The notes beneath the pieces were generated by a model. It had not been told where the DNA came from. It ran no database searches and saw only the letters and a list, made by a program, of their open reading frames with translations. Shown here piece by piece: positions 27,678 to 35,340 of a stretch of 64,000 bases of DNA. Within the stretch, counting starts at the first letter, position 1. The number at the start of each line of letters is the position of its first letter. The position numbers and the translations under genes were made by a program. Origin of the DNA: Herbidospora sakaeratensis (GTDB taxonomy: Bacteria > Actinomycetota > Actinomycetes > Streptosporangiales > Streptosporangiaceae); contig NZ_BBXC01000019.1 of assembly GCF_001570525.1 (NCBI RefSeq), positions 1-64,000 on the forward strand, written 5' to 3'.

Positions 27678-28760
27678 TCAGCCCTTTCTCGCTACCGCGT
27701 CTACCAGATAGTCACGCTGTGGCAGGGTCAGGTCGCCCACGGTGGACGACTCGGGGATGCCGTGAGCGGTCAGATCCCGCCCGGCCAGCCGGCCCCGGAG
27801 CAACCACCAGATCGAGGTCTGCCTGGTCAGCCGGTCGGTGCGGGCCAGGATCTCGGCCAGGCTCAGGCGTCCGGTGGTCAGCGCCCAGCGCAGCTGGGAG
27901 CGGTCTTTGGGGGTGAACGCCGGGGCGGGCTCGGGGAGCGGCAGCGGGATCGCCACCGGCCGCCGGATCATGGCGGCCACCGGCGTGGTCTCGCCGGCGG
28001 AGACGGGCATCCACTGGGCGACGGCCAGGGTGGCGGCCAGGGCCGCGGCGACGCCGCCGGCGGCCACCGCCGCCCGCCGGGGCACCCGCCCGGTCTCACC
28101 GCCCGCCAGGCGGAAGCCGACCAGGGCGGTGCGCAGCAGCACTCCGGCGATCGTGCCCAGCAGGATCGGCGTGGCCTGCGGGGGGATCGGGCTCATCTCG
28201 GCGATGAGGATGCCGACGACCGGGCTGAGGCAGGCCAGCACCATCCAGAAGGCGATCTTCCGCCCGGCCAGGTCGAGCATCGCCGTGAGGGCCAGGCCCT
28301 CGCTCAGCGAGTGGATCAGCAACGCCAGCAGCACCACCAGGGAGGCGCCCGACAACGTGAGACTGGCGCCCTCGATCGCCCGGTGGATGGCCAGCGCGAT
28401 GGCGGTGCCGGTGCCGCCGAACAGGGCCGCCGTGGCGACGGCCTTCACCCGGCGATGAACCCCGGCGGCGTGCCGGGCGGCCTCCTTCGGGTGTTCGTGG
28501 GCGCAACCCTCACGCGTGAAATAGGTGATCACCGCGAAACCGAGGACGATCGACACGCCGAGCACCCACAGGGGCACGTTCTGCTCGATCGCGTCGTCGA
28601 CCGCGTCGGGCAGGATCTCGCCCAGCGCCGTGACCAGCATCAACGCCGACGCGATCGCCAGGCCGACGCTCACTTTGGTGGAACTCCGCCGGGCCAGCCA
28701 TGACCCGGCGAGCGTGGCCACCGCGATCAACACCGCCTCGAGCCATACGGACATGACCAT
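27678..28760 (-). CDS. ZIP-family metal transporter with an extra C-terminal domain
   Basis: 360 residues. Residues 1-260 contain about eight membrane segments and the two ZIP metal motifs, HRAIEGASL (His126, Glu130) and HSLSEGLAL (His150, Glu154), with a Cys/His loop GCAHEHPKEAARH before them. After a Pro-rich linker, residues about 285-360 form a soluble domain (WALTTGRLSLAEILARTD, later TLPQRDYLVDAV) that resembles the actinobacterial mIHF/S13-like helix-2-turn-helix fold. This addition is unusual. Predicted role: uptake of zinc or another divalent cation. Expressed with the DivIVA-like gene. Confidence 0.8.
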   Translation of the reverse strand: MVMSVWLEAVLIAVATLAGSWLARRSSTKVSVGLAIASALMLVTALGEILPDAVDDAIEQNVPLWVLGVSIVLGFAVITYFTREGCAHEHPKEAARHAAGVHRRVKAVATAALFGGTGTAIALAIHRAIEGASLTLSGASLVVLLALLIHSLSEGLALTAMLDLAGRKIAFWMVLACLSPVVGILIAEMSPIPPQATPILLGTIAGVLLRTALVGFRLAGGETGRVPRRAAVAAGGVAAALAATLAVAQWMPVSAGETTPVAAMIRRPVAIPLPLPEPAPAFTPKDRSQLRWALTTGRLSLAEILARTDRLTRQTSIWWLLRGRLAGRDLTAHGIPESSTVGDLTLPQRDYLVDAVARKG

Positions 28761-28813
28761 TCAACACCTCTCCGCAGCACAATGACCTGCGATGATTACG
28801 GAGAGTAGATAGC

Positions 28814-28837
28814 CATGTGACGCTCGGTTTACACATG
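28814..28837. promoter_or_regulatory. Inverted repeat upstream of the ZIP gene
   Basis: CATGTG (28814-28819) and CACATG (28832-28837) are separated by 12 bases, 54 bases upstream of the ZIP start. Spacing of about two helical turns between half-sites fits a dimeric regulator; the regulator is unknown. Confidence 0.35.
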
Positions 28838-28853
28838 TGATCAAGTCTTCAAA

Positions 28854-28893
28854 CGACCAGCCGCAGTGCGCGGGGGCACACTGCGGCTGGTCG
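28854..28893 (-). terminator. Strong hairpin downstream of the aldehyde dehydrogenase gene
   Basis: Perfect 15-bp inverted repeat, CGACCAGCCGCAGTG (28854-28868) with its complement at 28879-28893 and a 10-base loop. On the minus strand it is followed by TTTGAAGACTT. It separates the aldehyde dehydrogenase from the ZIP operon. Confidence 0.8.
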
Positions 28894-28967
28894 ATCACTC
28901 GTGACGCGGCGGTCCGGGCGCGGCCGGTCGGCGCCGATCGCGGCGGGGGCCGGGAGCGGCGGCCGGT

Positions 28968-28998
28968 GCCGGCCAGGCGGAGCCGTAACGGAAAGAAA
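28968..28998 (-). repeat. Dispersed repeat, short copy D
   Basis: GCCAGGCGGAGCCGTAACGG matches the head of the dispersed repeat (copies at 4595, 7755 and 53725) with one or two changes. It abuts the stop codon of the aldehyde dehydrogenase, on its 3' side. Confidence 0.6.
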
Positions 28999-30495
28999 CT
29001 ACGGGTGCAGCTGGGTGCAGACCGCCTTGACCTCGGTGTACGCCTCCAGGACCTCGTGGCCCATCTCGCGGCCCCAGCCGCTCTGCTTGTAGCCGCCGAA
29101 CGGCAGTGCGGCGTCGAAGACGTTGTAGCAGTTGATCCAGACCGTGCCGGCGCGCAGCCGCTTGGCCAGCGCGTGGGCCTTGTTCACGTCGCGGGTCCAG
29201 ATGCCGGCGCCGAGGCCGTAGGCGGTGTCGTTGGCCTGGGCGGCGAGTTCGTCGAGCGAGGAGAACGGCGAGGCGACCACGACCGGCCCGAAGATCTCCT
29301 CACGGACGATCGACATGTCGGGCGTGGTGTCGGTGATCACGGTCGGCTGCACGAAGTAGCCCCGGTCGCCGTGGCGCTGGCCGCCCGCGACGGTCCGGGC
29401 GCCCTCGGCGCGGCCCGACTCCAGGTAGCCGGTGACCCGGCGGAACTGCTCGTCGGAGACGAGCGGGCCCATCTGGGTCTCGGGGTCGAGGCCCGAGCCG
29501 AGCTTGATGCCGCGCGCGATGTCGGCGACCCCGCCGACCACCTCGTCGAAGCGGCTCTCGTGGACGAACAACCGCGACCCGGCGACGCAGCACTGGCCGT
29601 GGTTGAAGAAGATCGCGTTGGCCGCGCCCGGGATGGCCAGAGCCGGGTCGACGTCGTCGAAGACGACGTTGGGGCTCTTGCCGCCGAGTTCGAGGCTGAC
29701 CTTCTTCAGGTTGCCCGCCGCGGCCTGCACGATCAGCTTGCCGACCTCGGTCGAGCCGGTGAAGGCGACCTTGTCGACCCCGTCGTGGGCGGCCAGGGCG
29801 GCCCCGGCGGTCTCGCCGTAGCCGGGCAGCACGTTGACCACGCCGTCGGGCAGGCCCGCCTCGGCCATGATCTCGGCCAGCCGGAGAGCGGACAGCGGCG
29901 TCTGCTCGGCGGGCTTGAGGATGACCGTGTTGCCGGTGGTGAGCGCGGGCCCGAGCTTCCAGGCCGCCATCAGCAGCGGGAAGTTCCACGGGATGATCTG
30001 CGCCACCACGCCGATCGGCTCTCTGAGGGTGTACGCGTGGAACTCCGACCCCGGCATGTAGGGCACGGAGAGGCTGATCGTGTTGCCCTCGATCTTGGTG
30101 GCCCACCCGGCCATGTAGCGGAACAACTCGGCCGCGAGCGGGATGTCGGCGGCGCGGGCGACCGCGTAGGGCTTGCCGTTGTCGAGCGATTCGAGCTGGG
30201 CGAGCTCGTCGCCGTACTGCTCGATCAGGTCGCCGATGCGCCAGATGATCCGGCCTCGCTCGGAGGCGGTCATGCGAGACCAGGGGCCTTCCTCGAAGGC
30301 AGCCCGGGCGGCGCGCACGGCCCGGTCGACGTCTTCCCTGTCGGCTTCGGCGATGTGGGCGAGTGTGTCGCCGGTGGCGGGGTTGGGTGTCGCGAAGGTG
30401 CGTCCGGAGGCGGCGTCGACCCACTGGCCGCCGATGAACAACTGGCGTGGAGTCGAGATGAAGTCCTGAACGCTCTTTTCCAGGGTGACCGTCAT
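28999..30495 (-). CDS. NAD(P)-dependent aldehyde dehydrogenase
   Basis: 498 residues, full length for the ALDH superfamily. Catalytic Cys lies in FFNHGQCCVAGSRLFVHE, general-base Glu in SLELGGKSPNVVF, the cofactor-site residues in IIPWNFPLLMAAWKLGPAL and VAFTGSTEVGKLI, and the C-terminal PFGGYKQSGWGREMG closes the active site. It is closest in pattern to broad-range aldehyde/betaine aldehyde dehydrogenases. It follows the PadR-type regulator by 41 bases on the same strand, and an operator-like repeat lies between them, so PadR control is likely. Confidence 0.93.
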   Translation of the reverse strand: MTVTLEKSVQDFISTPRQLFIGGQWVDAASGRTFATPNPATGDTLAHIAEADREDVDRAVRAARAAFEEGPWSRMTASERGRIIWRIGDLIEQYGDELAQLESLDNGKPYAVARAADIPLAAELFRYMAGWATKIEGNTISLSVPYMPGSEFHAYTLREPIGVVAQIIPWNFPLLMAAWKLGPALTTGNTVILKPAEQTPLSALRLAEIMAEAGLPDGVVNVLPGYGETAGAALAAHDGVDKVAFTGSTEVGKLIVQAAAGNLKKVSLELGGKSPNVVFDDVDPALAIPGAANAIFFNHGQCCVAGSRLFVHESRFDEVVGGVADIARGIKLGSGLDPETQMGPLVSDEQFRRVTGYLESGRAEGARTVAGGQRHGDRGYFVQPTVITDTTPDMSIVREEIFGPVVVASPFSSLDELAAQANDTAYGLGAGIWTRDVNKAHALAKRLRAGTVWINCYNVFDAALPFGGYKQSGWGREMGHEVLEAYTEVKAVCTQLHP

Positions 30496-30521
30496 CAGCG
30501 TCGGTTCCCTTCCTACTAGAC

Positions 30522-30540
30522 GTAGTCACCATCTGACTAC
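30522..30540. promoter_or_regulatory. PadR operator candidate 1, upstream of aldehyde dehydrogenase
   Basis: GTAGTCA-N5-TGACTAC, a perfect 7-bp inverted repeat overlapping the last codon of padR and 27 bases before the aldehyde dehydrogenase start. A second site with the same architecture lies in front of padR at 31048. Confidence 0.7.
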
Positions 30541-31037
30541 TCGGTAGTGGACTCCGCAAGTTTCAGGGCTGCCACGGCCGTCTCATATCGCCACGCCGCG
30601 ACCGCCTGTTCCAGGCCCTGGGCGGATTCCCGCAGGTCGAGGCGGTGTGCCACGATGGGCCGCAATGTTTCGGCCTGGGCGGCGAGCAGGTTCCGGGGGT
30701 CCGTTCCGGCCCATTGGAGCAACGCGAGTTTCACCAGGAACTCGGTCCGGATCTCCCTGACCCGGACCACGGGCGTGGCCAGCCACTCGGCGGCGCGGGC
30801 CGCCCCGGCGGGGGTGACGCGGAACGGCCGGCGGGCCGGGCCCCGGCCGGGTTCGACCCCGGCCTGCTCGGCCAGGCCGCGGGCCACCAGCCCGTCGAGG
30901 GCGCGGTAGACGAGGGGCCGCGGGATGGGCATGACCCGGCCGATCGGTCCCTCGGGCGCGGTGAGGCGGGCGAGGGCGAAACCGTGGGCGGGTCCGTGCG
31001 CGAGGAGGCAGAGGACCACCCACTCGGAGTTGTTCAC
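30537..31037 (-). CDS. PadR-family regulator
   Basis: 166 residues from GTG 31037, chosen because it begins exactly at the PadR core (NNSEWVVLCLLAHGPAHGFA); the frame is open further upstream across the divergent gene but without signals. Winged helix with IPRPLVYRALDGLVARGLAE, then a C-terminal helical dimerisation region (about 90-166). Related sites before it (31048) and after it (30522) suggest autoregulation plus control of the aldehyde dehydrogenase. Effector perhaps an aromatic or aldehyde compound (inference). Confidence 0.85.
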   Translation of the reverse strand: MNNSEWVVLCLLAHGPAHGFALARLTAPEGPIGRVMPIPRPLVYRALDGLVARGLAEQAGVEPGRGPARRPFRVTPAGAARAAEWLATPVVRVREIRTEFLVKLALLQWAGTDPRNLLAAQAETLRPIVAHRLDLRESAQGLEQAVAAWRYETAVAALKLAESTTE

Positions 31038-31047
31038 AGGCGACAGC

Positions 31048-31066
31048 GTAGTCTCAATGTGACTAT
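31048..31066. promoter_or_regulatory. PadR operator candidate 2, in front of padR
   Basis: GTAGTCT-N5-TGACTAT matches the site at 30522 in 14 of 19 positions, including both hexamers GTAGTC and TGACTA. It lies 11 bases upstream of the padR start and overlaps the start codon of the divergent small gene at 31065. Confidence 0.65.
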
Positions 31067-31250
31067 GAAGCCCCAGCCCAACGCGATCTGCATCGGTGGC
31101 CCGTGTCACGGGCTGCTGCTGACGATCACGCAGGAGATCGGGATCCTCGACGTCGAGGAGTCGCGCTACCGCGTGACGACCCGGCGTCTCCATCATCCCT
31201 CGTGCCGCGAACCCTTCGTCGTCCTGGCCTGGGCCGAAGAACCGGCCTGA
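31065..31250 (+). CDS. Small hypothetical protein
   Basis: 61 residues beginning MKPQPNAICIGGPCHGLLLT and ending PFVVLAWAEEPA. Three cysteines and three histidines (CIGGPCHG, RRLHHPSCREPF) could bind a metal or form disulfides; no signal peptide. The GGPCHG segment followed by a later Tyr-Arg and Pro-Phe-Val pattern is reminiscent of small actinobacterial orphan proteins, but I do not recognise a named family. Its start codon lies inside a PadR operator candidate, so it should be repressed together with padR. Confidence 0.6.
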   Translation: MKPQPNAICIGGPCHGLLLTITQEIGILDVEESRYRVTTRRLHHPSCREPFVVLAWAEEPA

Positions 31251-31252
31251 GC

Positions 31253-34200
31253 TCACCCGCAGGTCGGCCGGTAGTCCAGCGACGGGATGTGCCGGGCCCA
31301 CTCCTCCCGGGTGAGGTCGCGGCCGATCTCCCGGCACAACGCCGCCGTCAGCGCCTCGGGGCGGAGCGACCAGCGGATGATCCGGCCGTCCTCTCCCCCG
31401 GAGACGAGCTCACCCCCGGCGGTGAAGGCCAGGCCGCGGATCGGCGCGGTGTGGCCGGTCAGACGGGTGGTCACCGTCTTCGTCGCCAGGTCCCACACGA
31501 TCACCGTGTGGTCGTCGCCGGCCGAGGCGAGGGTTCTCCCGTCGCGGCCGAAGGCGAGCACCTGGACGGGGGCGGTGTGGCCCGTCAGGGCGGCGCCCCT
31601 CTCCTCGCCGGTCGCGGCGTCCCACATCCGGATCGTGTGGTCGGCGCCCGCCGTGGCGATGGTCGTCCCGTCGGGGCTGAAGGCCACGTCGAGGATCGAG
31701 CCCTGGTGGGTGCGGAGGCCGCGCACCTCCTTGTCGGCGGTGAGGTCCCAGACGAGCAGGTCCCCGGCCGGGCCGGTGGAGGCCAGCAGGGGAGCCGCCG
31801 GGCTGAAGGCCAGGGCCGAGGCCAGCTGGCCCGGGAGCGGCGCCTCCTTCAGGTCGGCGGTCCGCCAGCGGAAGCGGCCCAGGGCGGTGGCGGCGACGTA
31901 GCGGCCGCCGGGCTGGAAGGCGACGTCGGTGGAGGCCCCGAGGCCCGGGTACGCCGTGGTGGCGATCTTCTTCCGGCTCTCCAGGTCCCAGACGGTCAGG
32001 GTGTGGCTGCGGGTGACCGAGGCCAGTGACCGGCCGTCGGGGCTGAACGCGACGGCCCGCACGTGATCGGGATGGTCGGGCAGCACCGCGACGGGCGTGC
32101 CCGCCGCGTCCCACAAGCGGACCGTGGCGTCGCTGCCCGCCGAGGCGATCAGGCGGCCGTCGGGGCTCGCCTCGATGTCGTTGACCGCCGCACTGTGGCC
32201 GGTGAACGGGGGGACCGGCTGCTGCCTGACGACGATCGTGCGGCCCAGCCCGGCCGAGGCCAGCAGGGTGCCGTCGGCGCTCATGGCCATCGACAGGGCC
32301 TCGGTGCGGCTGCGGTCCTGGTAGGTGGCGACCGCCGCCAGGCGGGTCAGGTCCCAGACGGTGATCAGGCCGTCTTCGTCGGCGACGGCGATCCGGCCCT
32401 TGGCGGGGGCCGACATGTCCCAGGTGTAGGGCGAACGTTTCGGCAGGCTCGCCAGGGGAGTGATTGCGGTGGTGGTGACCCGCCAGAGGCGGACCCCCTC
32501 GTGGGCCGAGCCGGTCGCCAGGGTGCCGGTCTCGGCGTCGAAGCCCAGGCGGTGGACGTTCTCGACGTCGAGCCGGCCGACCCGCTCCCCCGACGCGACG
32601 TCCCAGACGATCGGGTGGTCGGCCCCGCTGACCAGCACCTTCCCGTCGGGGCTGAAGGCCAGGGCGGCGATCTCGGTCTGGTGGCCCTTGAGGATGCGTG
32701 AGGTGTCCCCGGCCACTTCCACGTCGGCGCCGTCGGCGAAGGCCAGCCGCTCGCCGTCGAAGGCGAGCGCGTCGGTGAGCCGGGCGCGTTCGAGGCGGCG
32801 GACCTCCGCGCCGGTCGTCAGGTCGCGCACCACGACCACCCCCGGCGAGGCCAGCAGGGCGGGGGAGCGCACGACGGAGGCGAGGTACCGTCCATCGGGG
32901 CTGAACGCGACCGCCCGGCCGTGGCCGCCGCCGGGTTCGGCGAACCGGGCGATCCGCGCCTTGGTGCGCGGGTCCCACAGGGTGATCGAGCCGTCCTCCC
33001 CCGCGGCCGCCAGCCGGGAGCCGTCGGGGCTGAAGGCGACGCCGAAGACCGCCGGGCCCTCGGCGTTGAGCTCGATCGGCCGCCGGGCCGCCGCCGCCAC
33101 GCTCTCCAGGCCGCCCCGGGTCTCGGCCTCGGGATTCAGCCGGTACGCCGCCACCGCCAGCAGCCCCGCGAGGTCGGGATCGGTGGCCAGCAACGACCGG
33201 GCCAGCAGCGAGACCTGGCGGGCGGTCGCGGTGAGCTGCTGGAACCCGGCCTCGGCGGCCTCGTCGAGCGCCACCACACCCCCGGTCACCGCGAGCAGGA
33301 AGAGCACTGCCAGCGCGGCGAGCAGGCGGTGCAGCCTGCGGGTCCCCCGTCTCTCCTGGTCGTGGCTGGCGGCCAGGAACGCCGACTCGACGTCGTTGAG
33401 GTCCTGTGGGTGATCGCCGGCCCAGGTGCGGGCGGCGAGCAGGCGTACACCTCGGTAGAGAGCCCCTGGGTCGCGGCCGAGGTCGGCCCAGGTCTGGGCG
33501 GCGTCGGTGAGGCGGCGGTGCACGAACAGGCTCTCGCGGTCGTCGCTGAGCCAGCCGTGTAATCGGGGCCAGGCGCGGATCAGCGCCTCGTGGGCGACGT
33601 CGACGCCGTCCTCGGCCAGCACGACCAGCCGGGCGGCGGCCAGCCGGTCGAGCACCCGGGCGACCACCTCGGGCCCGGCCACCCCGGTCAGCTCCGCGCG
33701 CGCGATCGGCCGCCGGGTGTCCTCGGTGCCGTCGCCGAGGGCGGTCAGCCGCAGGAAGATCCGCCGGGCGGCGTCCTGTTCGGCGGGGGAGAGCTCGCCG
33801 AAGACCCGTTCGGCGCTCTGCGCGATGGCCCCCCGCACCCCGCCCGCCGCCTGGTATCCGGCCAGCGTGAGCCGGGCGCCCTCGCGGTTGCGCCAGGTCT
33901 CCATCAGGGCGTGTGAGACGAGGGGCAGGCTGCCGGGTTCCCCGGCCGCGTCGGCGACCAGCGTGGCCGGGAGGTCGGGGTCGACCGCCAGCCCGGCGAG
34001 CTCGGCCGGGCCGGTGACGATCTCGCGCAACCCGGCCGGCGGCAGCGGGCCGACGAGGAGCTGGGCCGTGCCGATCGCGTCGGCCAGGCCGGGGAACCGG
34101 GTCAGGTGGGCGAGGAAGTCGGCCCGCACCCCCAGCACCAGGCGCGCGTCGAGGTCGAGCAGTCCGGCCACGAACGCGCGGCGTTCCTCGTCGTCGGTGC

Positions 34201-35257
34201 AGAGGGTGAAGACCTCCTCGAACTGGTCGACCACGACCAGCGGCTCGTCGGCGATCTTCGCCAGGCTCTCCAGCGGGAAGGCCCCCGGCGTCATGATCAG
34301 CGCCTCCCCCGGCCAGCTCCCGAGCAGCCCGGCCCGCAGCAGCGACGACTTGCCGCTGCCCGACGCGCCGTAGACGCCCACGACCGGCCGGGTCTCGACC
34401 AGCTCGCGCAGCCGGGCGGCCGGCTCCGACCGTCCGAAGAACCACTCGTGGTCCTCCGGCTGAAAAGCCGTCAGTCCCCGGTACGGGCACACGTCCGACA
34501 CCACGCGGCGCACCTGCGGCAGCAGATCGTCGTCGCCCCGGAGCATGGCCTCGTGGAGCCGCTGCAGCGCCGGCCCCGGCTCGATGCCGAGCTGATGGTC
34601 GAGCTGCTCGCGGGTCTCCCGGAACACCTCCAGGGCCTCGGCCTGCCGGCCCGACCGGTAGAGCGCCAGCATGAGCTGCCCGCGCAGGCTCTCGCGGAAC
34701 GGATGTTCCCTGGTCAGCGCGGCCAGTTCGGCGACGACCTCGGCGGGTCGGCCCAGCGCGAGCTCCGCCTCGGCCAGTTGCTCGGCCGCCACCAGCCGGG
34801 CCTCCTCCAGCCGCCGGGCCTCCTCGGCGACCGGGGGCGCGTCGAGGAAGCCCGCGAACGCGGGCCCCCGCCACCGGCCGAGCGCCTCCTTCAGCAGGTC
34901 GCGGGCGGACTCCAGCTCGCCCGCCCGCAGCGCCTCGGCGCCCCGCCCGGCCAGCTCGTCGAACCGGGCGGCGTCGAGGCCGGCCGGATGGATCGCGTAA
35001 CCGCCGCCGGACTGCCCGGCCACGAGCTCGGCGCCGAACGCGCGGCGCAGCTGATGGACGTAGAGCTGCACGTTGCGCCGGGCCGAAGCGGGGGGACGGT
35101 CGCCCCAGACGGCCGTGATGAGCCAGTCGATCGTGACCGGCCGGCCCGCCTTCGACAACAACGCGGCGAGCAGCAGCAGATATTTAGGCGCACCGGTGAC
35201 GGGAGTGGTCGTACCGTCACGGGTCACCGAAAGCGGCCCCAGCACCCTGAATTCCAC
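31253..35257 (-). CDS. SARP/AfsR-like regulator with nSTAND ATPase and WD40 repeats
   Basis: 1334 residues from GTG 35257, which starts at the SARP strand (EFRVLGPLSVTRDG) with AAGGA upstream; an in-frame start 13 codons earlier is possible. Order: OmpR-like winged helix (about 1-90), BTAD helical repeats (about 95-245), nSTAND1 ATPase with Walker A GVYGASGSGKSSLL and Walker B LVVVDQFEEVF, one hydrophobic helix (LLAALAVLFLLAVTGGVVAL), then about 14 WD40 blades (repeated AFSPDG...WD), enough for two seven-bladed propellers. It would act as an ATP-switched transcription activator. No biosynthetic cluster is adjacent; the divergent FUSC gene may be a target. Confidence 0.92.
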   Translation of the reverse strand: MEFRVLGPLSVTRDGTTTPVTGAPKYLLLLAALLSKAGRPVTIDWLITAVWGDRPPASARRNVQLYVHQLRRAFGAELVAGQSGGGYAIHPAGLDAARFDELAGRGAEALRAGELESARDLLKEALGRWRGPAFAGFLDAPPVAEEARRLEEARLVAAEQLAEAELALGRPAEVVAELAALTREHPFRESLRGQLMLALYRSGRQAEALEVFRETREQLDHQLGIEPGPALQRLHEAMLRGDDDLLPQVRRVVSDVCPYRGLTAFQPEDHEWFFGRSEPAARLRELVETRPVVGVYGASGSGKSSLLRAGLLGSWPGEALIMTPGAFPLESLAKIADEPLVVVDQFEEVFTLCTDDEERRAFVAGLLDLDARLVLGVRADFLAHLTRFPGLADAIGTAQLLVGPLPPAGLREIVTGPAELAGLAVDPDLPATLVADAAGEPGSLPLVSHALMETWRNREGARLTLAGYQAAGGVRGAIAQSAERVFGELSPAEQDAARRIFLRLTALGDGTEDTRRPIARAELTGVAGPEVVARVLDRLAAARLVVLAEDGVDVAHEALIRAWPRLHGWLSDDRESLFVHRRLTDAAQTWADLGRDPGALYRGVRLLAARTWAGDHPQDLNDVESAFLAASHDQERRGTRRLHRLLAALAVLFLLAVTGGVVALDEAAEAGFQQLTATARQVSLLARSLLATDPDLAGLLAVAAYRLNPEAETRGGLESVAAAARRPIELNAEGPAVFGVAFSPDGSRLAAAGEDGSITLWDPRTKARIARFAEPGGGHGRAVAFSPDGRYLASVVRSPALLASPGVVVVRDLTTGAEVRRLERARLTDALAFDGERLAFADGADVEVAGDTSRILKGHQTEIAALAFSPDGKVLVSGADHPIVWDVASGERVGRLDVENVHRLGFDAETGTLATGSAHEGVRLWRVTTTAITPLASLPKRSPYTWDMSAPAKGRIAVADEDGLITVWDLTRLAAVATYQDRSRTEALSMAMSADGTLLASAGLGRTIVVRQQPVPPFTGHSAAVNDIEASPDGRLIASAGSDATVRLWDAAGTPVAVLPDHPDHVRAVAFSPDGRSLASVTRSHTLTVWDLESRKKIATTAYPGLGASTDVAFQPGGRYVAATALGRFRWRTADLKEAPLPGQLASALAFSPAAPLLASTGPAGDLLVWDLTADKEVRGLRTHQGSILDVAFSPDGTTIATAGADHTIRMWDAATGEERGAALTGHTAPVQVLAFGRDGRTLASAGDDHTVIVWDLATKTVTTRLTGHTAPIRGLAFTAGGELVSGGEDGRIIRWSLRPEALTAALCREIGRDLTREEWARHIPSLDYRPTCG

Positions 35258-35340
35258 GCGACATGCATCCTTGTCCGGCTGATGATGATCTGTCAATCGC
35301 GACGTAAAGATCCCCGGCGAACCGCCTCTGACGTCGCAGA

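Noticed and set aside
31410-34874. 1154-codon frame overlapping the SARP/nSTAND/WD40 gene on the same strand
   Set aside because: It has only Arg/Gly/Pro-rich sequence, while the other frame has Walker motifs and WD40 repeats.
31253-35257. Marker of a natural-product gene cluster
   Set aside because: No synthase, tailoring or resistance gene set surrounds the SARP-type regulator.
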